Origin: Arenimonas terrae | GTDB lineage: Bacteria > Pseudomonadota > Gammaproteobacteria > Xanthomonadales > Xanthomonadaceae | Direction: 5' to 3' | Assembly (NCBI RefSeq): GCF_006265115.1 | Contig: NZ_SMDR01000001.1 | Span: 186,001 to 250,000, forward strand | DNA: 64,000 nucleotides | Shown: positions 23,053 to 30,481 of the stretch, piece after piece | How positions within the stretch are numbered: the stretch's first letter is position 1 | Layout: every line of letters begins with the position of its first letter | Notes under the pieces: model-generated | What the model was told of the DNA's origin: nothing | The model's input: the letters and a program-made list of their open reading frames with translations, nothing else | Databases searched by the model: none | Position numbers and translations under genes: made by a program

Positions 23053-25149
23053 GTGGCGAAAGTAACCAAGACCTTCCAGTACGGCCAGCACCAGGTGACC
23101 CTGGAGACCGGCGAGATCGCGCGCCAGGCCAGCTCCGTCATCGTCAAGATGGACGACACCGTCGTGCTCGTCACGGCCGTCGGCAACCGCACGGCGAAGG
23201 AAGGCCAGGATTTCTTCCCGCTCACGGTCGACTACATCGAGAAGTTCTACGCCGGCGGCCGCATCCCGGGAGGCTTCTTCAAGCGCGAAGGCCGCCAGAC
23301 CGAGAAGGAGACGCTGATCTCCCGCCTCATCGACCGTCCGTGCCGTCCGCTGTTCCCGGAAGGCTTCACCAATGAAGTCCAGGTCATCGCCACCGTGATG
23401 TCGCTGAACCCGGAAATCGACGGCGACATCCCGGCGCTGATCGGCGCGTCCGCCGCGCTGGCGCTGTCGGGCCTGCCGTTCAACGGCCCGATCGGTGCCG
23501 CCAAGGTCGGCTACATCGACGGCAAGTACATCCTCAACCCGACCACCACCCAGCTGCAGACCTCGAAGCTCGAGCTGGTCGTCGCCGGTACCGCCAAGGC
23601 CGTGCTGATGGTGGAATCCGAAGCCGCGCTGCTGTCCGAGGACGTGATGCTCGGCGCCGTCGTGTTCGGCCACCAGGCCCAGCAGGCCGTGATCAACGCG
23701 ATCAACGAGCTCGTCGCCGAAGTCGGCGTCAAGCGCTGGGACTGGACCGCGCCGGCCAAGAACGAAGCGCTGGTCGCTGCCGTCGCCGGCGCCGTGGGCG
23801 ACCGCCTCGCCGCCGCCTACGCCGTGAAGGACAAGATCGAGCGTCGCGACGCGATCTCCAAGCTGAAGAAGGAAGTGGTCGAGTCGCTCAAGCCCAAGGC
23901 CGTGGAAGCGGGCTGGAACGTGGCCGACCTGGGCAAGGAATTCAGCGAGCTCGAGTACAACTCGATGCGTTCTTCGGTGCTCAAGACCAAGTCCCGCATC
24001 GACGGCCGCGACCTGACCACCGTGCGCCCGATCACCGTCAAGACCGGCGTGCTGCCGCGCGTGCACGGCTCGTCGCTGTTCACCCGCGGCGAGACCCAGG
24101 CGATCGTCGCGATCACCCTGGGCACCGCCCGTGACGGCCAGATCATCGACCAGGCCGCCGGCGAGTACAAAGAGCACTTCCTGTTCCACTACAACTTCCC
24201 CCCGTACTCGGTCGGTGAAGCCGGCCGCATGATGGGCCCGAAGCGCCGCGAGATCGGCCACGGCCGCCTCGCCAAGCGCGGCGTGCTCGCCGTGATGCCG
24301 AGCATGGAGTCGTTCCCGTACACCGTGCGCGTCGTCTCCGAGATCACCGAGTCGAACGGCTCCTCGTCGATGGCGTCGGTCTGCGGCTCCTCGCTCGCGC
24401 TGATGGACGCCGGCGTGCCGGTGAAGTCGCCGGTCGCGGGCATCGCGATGGGCCTGATCAAGGAAGGCGACGATTTCGCCGTGCTGTCCGACATCCTGGG
24501 TGACGAAGACCACCTCGGCGACATGGACTTCAAGGTGGCCGGTTCCGCCGAGGGCATCTCCGCCCTGCAGATGGACATCAAGATCGAAGGCATCACCGAA
24601 GAGATCATGAAGATCGCGCTGTCGCAGGCGAAGCAGGGCCGCCTGCACATCCTCGGCGAGATGGCCAAGGCGATCAGCACGCCGCGCACCGAAATGAGCG
24701 AGTACGCGCCGCGCCTGCTGACCATGAAGATCCACCCGGACAAGATCCGCGAAGTGATCGGCAAGGGCGGTTCGGTGATCCAGGCGATCACCAAGGAAAC
24801 CGGCACCCAGATCGACATCCAGGACGACGGCACCATCGTCATCGCCTCGGTCAACGCCGCCGCCGCCCAGGCCGCGAAGGCGCGCATCGAGTCGATCACG
24901 TCGGACGTCGAGCCGGGCCGCATCTACGAGGGCAAGGTCGCCAAGCTGATGGATTTCGGTGCGTTCGTCACCATCGCCCCGGGCAAGGACGGCCTGGTGC
25001 ACGTGTCGCAGATCTCCAACGAGCGCGTCGAGAAGGTCTCCGACAAGCTCAAGGAAGGCGACGTGGTGAAGGTCAAGGTGCTGGAAGTCGACAAGCAGGG
25101 CCGCATCCGCCTGTCGATGAAGGCCGTGGAAGAGGGCGAGGGCGTCTAA
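23053..25149 (+). CDS. pnp: Polyribonucleotide nucleotidyltransferase (PNPase)
   Basis: Phosphorolytic 3'-5' exoribonuclease of the RNA degradosome, 698 residues. Two RNase PH-like domains flank an alpha-helical domain ([20 protein letters not shown]-type segment, then RGETQAIV and the [10 protein letters not shown] catalytic region). They are followed by a KH domain ([14 protein letters not shown]) and an S1 domain ([13 protein letters not shown]). The start is GTG at 23053, preceded by AAGGA at nine bases. An in-frame ATG at 23023 would add ten residues not typical of the family. Confidence 0.96.
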   Translation: MAKVTKTFQYGQHQVTLETGEIARQASSVIVKMDDTVVLVTAVGNRTAKEGQDFFPLTVDYIEKFYAGGRIPGGFFKREGRQTEKETLISRLIDRPCRPLFPEGFTNEVQVIATVMSLNPEIDGDIPALIGASAALALSGLPFNGPIGAAKVGYIDGKYILNPTTTQLQTSKLELVVAGTAKAVLMVESEAALLSEDVMLGAVVFGHQAQQAVINAINELVAEVGVKRWDWTAPAKNEALVAAVAGAVGDRLAAAYAVKDKIERRDAISKLKKEVVESLKPKAVEAGWNVADLGKEFSELEYNSMRSSVLKTKSRIDGRDLTTVRPITVKTGVLPRVHGSSLFTRGETQAIVAITLGTARDGQIIDQAAGEYKEHFLFHYNFPPYSVGEAGRMMGPKRREIGHGRLAKRGVLAVMPSMESFPYTVRVVSEITESNGSSSMASVCGSSLALMDAGVPVKSPVAGIAMGLIKEGDDFAVLSDILGDEDHLGDMDFKVAGSAEGISALQMDIKIEGITEEIMKIALSQAKQGRLHILGEMAKAISTPRTEMSEYAPRLLTMKIHPDKIREVIGKGGSVIQAITKETGTQIDIQDDGTIVIASVNAAAAQAAKARIESITSDVEPGRIYEGKVAKLMDFGAFVTIAPGKDGLVHVSQISNERVEKVSDKLKEGDVVKVKVLEVDKQGRIRLSMKAVEEGEGV

Positions 25150-25175
25150 GCCTCCGATTCCCATGTTGTGCACGG

Positions 25176-25205
25176 AAAAGCGGGCTTCGGCCCGCTTTTT
25201 CTTTG
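25176..25205 (+). terminator. Intrinsic terminator after pnp
   Basis: AAAAGCGGGC-TTCG-GCCCGCTTTT forms a 10-bp stem with a UUCG tetraloop and a T-run, 26 bases after the pnp stop. It is a classic terminator ending the rpsO-pnp transcript. Confidence 0.95.
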
Positions 25206-25279
25206 TTCGGCACGAGGGCCCGGCCGGAAAGTTTTTCCTGCGTCCGCGTCGCCCGGCGGGCGGCCCGGTTTCCGTCTGC

Positions 25280-25305
25280 TAAAGTCGGCTCGTTCCCGAG
25301 CCGAC
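25280..25305 (+). promoter_or_regulatory. -10-like element and 9-bp palindrome before pssA
   Basis: TAAAGT at 25280-25285, preceded by TGC, resembles a -10 element. It overlaps a perfect inverted repeat, GTCGGCTCG-TTCC-CGAGCCGAC (25284-25305), that would sit at the transcription start and 12 bases ahead of the ATG. It could be an operator or a leader hairpin covering the ribosome-binding region. This is inference from position only. Confidence 0.45.
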
Positions 25306-25317
25306 GATGGTGCCGGT

Positions 25318-25929
25318 ATGAAACGCCATTTCTCCATGCTCCGCGATTTCCACCTGGCCGACTGGTTCACGCTGGCCAACGCCTTCTGCGGCACCGGCGC
25401 CATCTTCGCGGCGATGCGCTTCCTGCAGGACGGCCACGTCACCGACCTGCTCTGGGGCATGGCCCTGATCCCGCTGGCCTTCGTCTTCGACGCGCTCGAC
25501 GGCCGCATCGCCCGTTCGCGGCAATCGTCCTCGACCCTGGGCCGCGAACTGGACTCGTTGTCGGACGTGATCTCCTTCGGCGTCGCGCCCGCGGCCCTGG
25601 CCTACGCCTGCGGCATGCAGGGCGGCTGGGACTGGCTGGTGCTGTCCTACTTCGTCGGCTGCGGCGTCAGCCGCCTGGCCCGCTACAACGTCACCGCCGA
25701 AGCACTGAGCGGCGACGAGGGCAAGGTCAAGTATTTCGAAGGCACGCCGATCCCAACCAGTCTGGCGCTGGTGGTGGTGCTGGCGGTCGCCGCCTGGCAG
25801 CAGCGCATCGGCGAATCGCTGTGGCTGGGCAGCGTCGACCTGGGCTGGCAGCTGCATCCGCTGGTGCTGATGTTCGCGCTGTCGGGTTCGCTGATGATCA
25901 GCAAGACCCTGCGCATCCCCAAGCCCTGA
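25318..25929 (+). CDS. pssA: CDP-diacylglycerol-serine O-phosphatidyltransferase
   Basis: Membrane enzyme making phosphatidylserine, the precursor of phosphatidylethanolamine. The CDP-alcohol phosphotransferase signature DG(x2)AR(x8)G(x3)D(x3)D is perfect, at D61, G62, A65, R66, G75, D79 and D83. About five to six membrane helices surround it. The 203-residue reading from ATG 25318 is chosen; an in-frame start further upstream at 25168 would include the pnp terminator. Two membrane-protein genes follow closely and may be co-transcribed. Phosphatidylserine synthase rather than another CDP-alcohol transferase is inferred from length and overall similarity. Confidence 0.88.
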   Translation: MKRHFSMLRDFHLADWFTLANAFCGTGAIFAAMRFLQDGHVTDLLWGMALIPLAFVFDALDGRIARSRQSSSTLGRELDSLSDVISFGVAPAALAYACGMQGGWDWLVLSYFVGCGVSRLARYNVTAEALSGDEGKVKYFEGTPIPTSLALVVVLAVAAWQQRIGESLWLGSVDLGWQLHPLVLMFALSGSLMISKTLRIPKP

Positions 25930-25936
25930 TCCGCCC

Positions 25937-26788
25937 ATGATTCCCTCGCTGGCCGATGTCGACGCGCACCTGGTGGGGCAGCGGCCGCTGCCCTGGCTGG
26001 CGCGGCTGCCGCGCTTCCTGCGCGAGTTCCTCTACTTCGGCGTCAAGGAGGCGCGGGCCTGCCTGTTCGTCGTGTTGTTCTTCGCGGCGGTGTTCACCGT
26101 GCCGCGGGCCGGGCTGTTCGGCCTGCCGCGCTACGACGTACTGCTGGTCGTCGCGCTGGGCATCCAGGCCTGGATGCTGGCGACCAGGCTCGAGACCTGG
26201 GACGAATTCAAGGCGATCTGCCTGTTCCATGCCGTCGGCTTCGCGCTGGAGGTGTTCAAGACTTCGCCGGCGATCGGCTCCTGGAGCTACCCAGATCACG
26301 CCTACACCAAGGTGCTGGGCGTGCCGCTGTTCGCCGGCTTCATGTACGCGGCGGTGGGCAGCTACGTGATCCAGGCCTGGCGGCTGTTCGACCTGCGCGT
26401 GCGGCACCATCCGCCGCACTGGATGGCGGCATTGGTGGCGATGCTGATCTACGCGAACTTCTTCACCCACCACTACATCGGCGACTACCGCTGGTACCTG
26501 GCGGCCTGCGCCCTGGGGCTGTACGCGCGCTCGACCGTGCTGTTCCGCCCCCTGGACCGCGACCGCAGCATGCCGCTGCTGCTGGCCTTCGTGCTGATCG
26601 GCTTCTTCATCTGGATCGCCGAGAACATCAGCACCTTCTTCCACATCTGGAGCTATCCCAACCAGATCGGCGCCTGGGCGGCGGTGCACGTGGGAAAATG
26701 GAGCTCCTGGGCCCTGCTGGTGGTGATGACCTTCACCATCGTCGCCAACCTCAAGCACATCAAGGAACGCATCCATGTCGCCGATTGA
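25937..26788 (+). CDS. DUF817 family integral membrane protein
   Basis: A 283-residue protein with about eight hydrophobic segments. The pattern EFLYFGVKEARAC near the N-terminus and W-S-Y-P-rich segments (SWSYPDHAYTKVLGVPLFAGFMYA; FHIWSYPNQ) match the DUF817 family as I recall it. The repeated W-S-Y-P motif in two different loops suggests a conserved polar site in the membrane, but no function is established. It begins seven bases after pssA and overlaps the next gene by 14 bases, so a three-gene operon is likely. Confidence 0.8.
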   Translation: MIPSLADVDAHLVGQRPLPWLARLPRFLREFLYFGVKEARACLFVVLFFAAVFTVPRAGLFGLPRYDVLLVVALGIQAWMLATRLETWDEFKAICLFHAVGFALEVFKTSPAIGSWSYPDHAYTKVLGVPLFAGFMYAAVGSYVIQAWRLFDLRVRHHPPHWMAALVAMLIYANFFTHHYIGDYRWYLAACALGLYARSTVLFRPLDRDRSMPLLLAFVLIGFFIWIAENISTFFHIWSYPNQIGAWAAVHVGKWSSWALLVVMTFTIVANLKHIKERIHVAD

Positions 26789-27416
26789 CGGCGCGGTCGC
26801 GGTCGGTCTGGTCCTGGTCGTGCTCGACCTGGTGGGGACGTTCGTCTTCGCGCTCAGCGGCGCGCTGGTCGGGGTGCGGCAGCGGCTGGACCTGTTCGGC
26901 GTGCTGGTGCTGTCCTTCGTCGCGGCCTGCGGCGGCGGCATCCTGCGCGACACGATGATCGGCGCGACCCCGCCGGCGGCGCTGCAGGACTGGCGCTACG
27001 TCGCCATTTCGATGGCGGCCGGCCTGCTGACCTTCTGGCGCGCCGGTGCGATCGAACGCTGGCGCAACCCGGTGCAGAGCATGGACGCGGTCGGCCTGGG
27101 CGTGTTCGCCGTCGCAGGGGCGCTGAAGGCGCAGGCCTTCGGCCTCGGCCCGGTCGGCGCCATCCTGCTGGGCATGCTGACCGGCATCGGCGGTGGCATG
27201 CTGCGCGACGTGCTGGTCGCCCAGGTGCCCGCCGTGCTCAAGGCCGAGCTCTATGCCGTGGCCGCGCTGGCCGGCGCCGGCGTGGTGGTGCTGGGCAAGG
27301 CGCTTTCGCTGCCGCTGACGCCGGTCGTGGTCGCCGGCGTGGTCGCCTGCACCGGACTGCGCCTGTTCGCGATCCGCCGCGGCTGGCGCCTGCCGACGGC
27401 GGAGCCGCCGGCCTGA
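26775..27416 (+). CDS. TRIC/UPF0126 family membrane channel protein
   Basis: A 213-residue protein built of two homologous three-helix repeats plus a last helix. Each repeat carries the family glycine motif (GGGILRDTMIGATPP and GGGMLRDVL). This matches the trimeric intracellular cation channel family (YadS/YicG-like), whose bacterial members conduct monovalent cations in vitro. The ATG lies within the end of the DUF817 gene. Family call is firm; physiological role is unknown. Confidence 0.85.
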   Translation: MSPIDGAVAVGLVLVVLDLVGTFVFALSGALVGVRQRLDLFGVLVLSFVAACGGGILRDTMIGATPPAALQDWRYVAISMAAGLLTFWRAGAIERWRNPVQSMDAVGLGVFAVAGALKAQAFGLGPVGAILLGMLTGIGGGMLRDVLVAQVPAVLKAELYAVAALAGAGVVVLGKALSLPLTPVVVAGVVACTGLRLFAIRRGWRLPTAEPPA

Positions 27417-27422
27417 GCGTGG

Positions 27423-27848
27423 CTACATCACGATGCTGAAATTGAAGCGCGCGTCCGGGGCCTGCGTGCTGCCGGCATAGGCGAGGCTTTCCTTCAGTTC
27501 GGCGACGACGGCGTCGTGGTCATTGCGCAGCAGGCCGAAGCGGATCTTGCGGGCTTCGATCTCGGCCAGGGCGGCGGTGATCGCGCGTACGGCCTCGGTG
27601 GCCGCGATCCATTTCCCGGACAGGGCCATCACCTGGTTCGTGGACGTCATGCCCTCGGGCAGTTCCTCGTCGTCGCCCAGGTTGTACTCCAGGTCGGTGC
27701 TGTCGCAGAACGACAGCAGGGACACGCCAGCCGCGCGCTGGAAGATGCCGTCGAGCTTGTCGGCGTGCCGGTGCAGCGCCGCCTTGTCACTTTCGTCCGA
27801 GCTCACTTCGCCGTCGATCAGCAGGTTCGCCCACAACACGGTGCTCAT
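27423..27848 (-). CDS. Hypothetical protein, 141 residues
   Basis: Soluble acidic protein with no signal peptide or membrane segment; I do not recognise the family. It opens MSTVLWANLLIDGEV and has a helical region around residues 80-120. An AAGGAATCTCC sequence precedes the ATG at 27848, so translation is plausible. It is the last gene of a six-gene minus-strand run and is convergent with the TRIC gene, the two stop codons being only six bases apart with no terminator visible. Confidence 0.7.
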   Translation of the reverse strand: MSTVLWANLLIDGEVSSDESDKAALHRHADKLDGIFQRAAGVSLLSFCDSTDLEYNLGDDEELPEGMTSTNQVMALSGKWIAATEAVRAITAALAEIEARKIRFGLLRNDHDAVVAELKESLAYAGSTQAPDARFNFSIVM

Positions 27849-27873
27849 GGAGATTCCTTGAAGGATAGGGACG

Positions 27874-28323
27874 TCAGGTATGCCGGATGCGCCATTGATT
27901 CAACAAGTCGGCCAGGGCCGCGGCCGTCATGCCGTAGGTGTCGGGCAGGGCAGCCTCGACGCCGGCGAGGTGGCTGGCCACCACCCGGCCAGCGCGCTGG
28001 CCGGAATACCCGGGCACGTAGTTCCAGCAGACCAGCTCCCGGCGCGAAATGAAGGCCGGGAAGAACGTCTGCACGTCGCCCCAGCGCACCGACCAGCGCC
28101 GGTACAGCGAACAGACCTCGAGGCCTTCGTCGTCGAGCTGCAGGTGGTTGCTGCCCGGCAGCAGGCTGACGATGGCCACCGCCACGCCCAGCCCGAAGAA
28201 GACGATGTTCAGCCAGCCGATCAGCGGCTTGCCCTGCGCGACCAGGAAGATGCCCATGGCCACGAAGGCGGCGGAGACGAGCAGCAGGATCACGAACTTC
28301 AAGGGCGGGGGCGTCAGTTTCAT
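27874..28323 (-). CDS. Two-helix membrane protein with PH-like domain
   Basis: A 149-residue protein with two N-terminal membrane helices (about 10-29 and 34-54) and a cytoplasmic part containing LQLDDEGLEVCSLYRRWSVRWGDV, the strand-turn pattern of bacterial PH-like domains such as the STM3941 family. The C-terminal helix TAAALADLLNQWRIRH also fits. Function is unknown. It lies 33 bases after the MazF-like gene and 25 bases before the hypothetical gene. Confidence 0.65.
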   Translation of the reverse strand: MKLTPPPLKFVILLLVSAAFVAMGIFLVAQGKPLIGWLNIVFFGLGVAVAIVSLLPGSNHLQLDDEGLEVCSLYRRWSVRWGDVQTFFPAFISRRELVCWNYVPGYSGQRAGRVVASHLAGVEAALPDTYGMTAAALADLLNQWRIRHT

Positions 28324-28356
28324 GGTGCAGGCGCGGTGGGCGGGTGGACTTCGTTT

Positions 28357-28755
28357 CTAGCGCAGGTCGGGGCGCGAATGGAAGGAGTGCTGGAGGAAAC
28401 GCAGCGCCGAGAGGATCTGTTCGACCCGCTCGGCGGAAACGCTGCCGATGCGCTCGCCCAGCTGGTCCTTGCGCACCGACGAGACCTGCGAGGCCAGCAC
28501 CACGCTTTCGCGCTCCAGTCCGCCTTCGCCGGCCGGCAGGCGCACCGTGCCGGGCTCCGAGCCGCGCCGGGCGTTGGTGGTGATGCCGCAGACGACGACG
28601 GTGTCGATGCGCGAATCGTTGAACAGGTCGTCCTGCACCACGACATGCGGGTGCCGGATCGGCGGCACCGAACCCTGCGGTCCGTCGGAAACGAGCCAGT
28701 AGAGGTCGCCGCGACGGATGGGGCGTTCGGACTGGCCCGAAGGGGGCAGGGTCAC
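28357..28755 (-). CDS. PemK/MazF-like type II toxin, no adjacent antitoxin
   Basis: A 132-residue protein resembling MazF/PemK endoribonucleases. IRRGDLYWLV at the N-terminus is the family's RGD-x-(Y/W) motif. It is followed by RHPHVVVQDD, a strand DTVVVCGITTN and a C-terminal helix with RVEQILSALRFL. These toxins normally cleave mRNA and are encoded after a small antitoxin. Here the gene directly upstream, abutting with no gap (TGA followed by GTG), encodes a DUF4256 protein instead. The start is GTG at 28755. Family membership is likely; toxicity is unproven. Confidence 0.8.
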   Translation of the reverse strand: MTLPPSGQSERPIRRGDLYWLVSDGPQGSVPPIRHPHVVVQDDLFNDSRIDTVVVCGITTNARRGSEPGTVRLPAGEGGLERESVVLASQVSSVRKDQLGERIGSVSAERVEQILSALRFLQHSFHSRPDLR

Positions 28756-29301
28756 TCAGACCTCCAGCGAACCGCGGAAACCACGCGCGGCGTAATAGGA
28801 CTGCGCGCCGTTGTGGTAGACGAAGACCTGGCCGTAGCGCCGGTCGCAGAACAGCGCGCCGCCCAGCTTGCGGACCGCCGGCGGGGTCTGGATCCAGCTG
28901 GAGGTCTTGAGGTCGAACTCGCCCAGCGCCTGCAGCTGCCGGTACTGCGCTTCGGTGAGCAGGGTGATGCCCATCGCGGCAGCCATGCCGGCGGCGCTGT
29001 CGGCGGGCTTGTTCTCCTTGCGCTCCGCCAGGGCGTCGGCGTCGTAGCAGGTGCTGCGCCGGCCCGACGGGCTTTCCGCCGAACAGTCGAAGAAGGTGTA
29101 CGGGCCGGCCTTGCCGGCCGCGGCGACGACGTCGGGTTCGCCGCCCGTGGCCTCCATCGCGGCCAGCACCTTCAGCGCGGCGGGCTGGGCTTCGAGCCGC
29201 GCCTGCACCTGGGGCCAGGCGATACCTTTGTGACGGGACGTGTTCTTCTCGAAGCGCGTTTTCAGCACGTCGAGAAGCTCATCGCGTTGTTTCTTGTTCA
29301 T
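28756..29301 (-). CDS. DUF4256 family protein
   Basis: A 181-residue cytoplasmic protein. The pattern RDELLDVLKTRFEKNTSRH at the start, YTFFDCSAESPSGRRS, a predicted helix with AAAMGITLLTEAQYRQLQALGEFDLKTSSW-type residues, and GALFCDRRYGQVFVYHNGAQSYYAARGFRG are characteristic of DUF4256 proteins. No function is known to me. ATG 29301 (MNKKQRDE) is preferred over an in-frame ATG at 29358, because the added 19 residues overlap the upstream gene and look unlike the family. Confidence 0.8.
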   Translation of the reverse strand: MNKKQRDELLDVLKTRFEKNTSRHKGIAWPQVQARLEAQPAALKVLAAMEATGGEPDVVAAAGKAGPYTFFDCSAESPSGRRSTCYDADALAERKENKPADSAAGMAAAMGITLLTEAQYRQLQALGEFDLKTSSWIQTPPAVRKLGGALFCDRRYGQVFVYHNGAQSYYAARGFRGSLEV

Positions 29302-29323
29302 GCCGTTTGAATCCCGTTCCGGA

Positions 29324-30103
29324 TCATTGCGCCCTCGCCAGTTCCGAGGTGATTTCAACGACTCTTCCGTCCTCTAGAACGGAGGGGCGGAAGTGAAATA
29401 CGTGGGCATTGGCGTGGCGGGAGTATCTCCCCCGTTCGGTGACGAACTCTACTGGAATCAGCGCGGCGTATCGCACCGACAGGTCAGCATCGAAGGCCAC
29501 GGCTGCCAGCACGTCGAAGGGTCGTTGGTCGAGGTTGCGGATGGCTCCCAGCTGCGTCGATTTGTTCGGTCCGGCCAACCGTCTCCCCTTGATCTGGTAG
29601 CGCGTTCCGTCGGAATCGATTGCGTCGAATCCGGCGCGGGAAGGAACTTCCCGCGAAAGCCGCAACACCTTGCATACCAAGGCTTCTGCATAGTCGGCCA
29701 CGGGATTGTTCGCGCTTCTCACAACTCCGCGCCGCGTCAACTCGTCAAGCAGCGCACCGTGGGCCGTGAGCAGCTGGCGGTCGCTCAATTCGGTCCAATC
29801 CGGCTCCGGCGGCAGAGTTTGGACTACGATGCCGCCGAATCGTGCTTCGTCGGCGCGGCAGGGATGGCCGTCGATGTAGCAGTCATGGCTGTCATAGGGG
29901 CTGTGGTCGTCGGCGTACTGCGCGCCGTAGCCGCCCGAAAGCCCCAGGTTGAAGAATGCCAGCGGACGGCCGTTGCGCGAACAGGCTCTACTTTCGCAAG
30001 AGGGGCAAACATAGCGCGGATATCGGGCAATCAGCGGCAGGGCAACGCCGCATAGGGGGCACAGGTGGGTCATCTCCAGCCGGGTCAGGCTAGGGTCGCT
30101 CAC
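29324..30103 (-). CDS. Zinc-ribbon protein with possible PD-(D/E)XK-like domain
   Basis: A 259-residue protein of unknown function. It has an N-terminal zinc ribbon (CPLCG and CPSCES pairs), a central segment, and a C-terminal domain. The C-terminal domain reads EALVCKVL, then FDAIDSDGTRYQIKGRR, then a strand FDVLAAVAFDADLSVRYAALIP. This order of helix-glutamate, aspartate and Q-x-K resembles restriction-endonuclease-fold nucleases; that is my inference. Base composition is visibly less GC-rich than the flanks. Its start overlaps the stop of the small basic gene upstream by four bases (ATGA), so the two are coupled. A second possible start is the ATG eleven codons later. Confidence 0.7.
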   Translation of the reverse strand: MSDPSLTRLEMTHLCPLCGVALPLIARYPRYVCPSCESRACSRNGRPLAFFNLGLSGGYGAQYADDHSPYDSHDCYIDGHPCRADEARFGGIVVQTLPPEPDWTELSDRQLLTAHGALLDELTRRGVVRSANNPVADYAEALVCKVLRLSREVPSRAGFDAIDSDGTRYQIKGRRLAGPNKSTQLGAIRNLDQRPFDVLAAVAFDADLSVRYAALIPVEFVTERGRYSRHANAHVFHFRPSVLEDGRVVEITSELARAQ

Positions 30104-30384
30104 TTGGCGTGCTTGTCCATCAGGTCCGCGAAGTCGGACCAGGTGATGCGCTGGCGCTTCTTGCTGTTGCGGGCGTACCAGAAGAAGGAGCCGCGCCCAA
30201 CGACCAGTTCCCCCAGTTTTTCGCCGTCAGCGCGAAGGACCAAGTTCAGCGCGGACGTGGCTTTGGTCAGGTCGACGTTGCGCAGCGACGCCTTTACCGT
30301 GTGCTTTCGGTCAGGCGCAGCCGCCACCTTCTTCAGGTGGCGCGTGGCGACGGTGGGTCTTGCCGCGGTCTTGCGAGTGGCCAT
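30100..30384 (-). CDS. Small basic protein, unknown family
   Basis: A 94-residue, strongly basic protein. The first 30 residues are rich in Arg, Lys, Ala and Thr. The C-terminal part (about 45-94) reads LRADGEKLGELVVGRGSFFWYARNSKKRQRITWSDF-like and looks like a compact beta-rich domain. It could bind nucleic acid. A GGAAGG site precedes the ATG at 30384, and TAGGTC about 60 bases upstream on this strand could be a -10. It heads the six-gene minus-strand cluster and overlaps the zinc-ribbon gene by four bases. Confidence 0.7.
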   Translation of the reverse strand: MATRKTAARPTVATRHLKKVAAAPDRKHTVKASLRNVDLTKATSALNLVLRADGEKLGELVVGRGSFFWYARNSKKRQRITWSDFADLMDKHAK

Positions 30385-30481
30385 TGACTGCCTTCCGATG
30401 GCGCCGGGCGCCGATCCGGCCCCGGTGCGGGGCGTCGGGACCTATGGTTGGCGACGGCCCGCGCCGGGTCAAGCAGAGGGC

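Noticed and set aside
29302-29358. Longer start for the DUF4256 gene at 29358
   Set aside because: The extra 19 residues overlap the upstream gene, and the family begins near the ATG at 29301.
28324-30481. Possible MazE-type antitoxin beside the MazF-like gene
   Set aside because: No small AbrB-like, RHH or similar protein is encoded on either strand near it; the 94-residue basic protein is two genes away and does not resemble known antitoxins.
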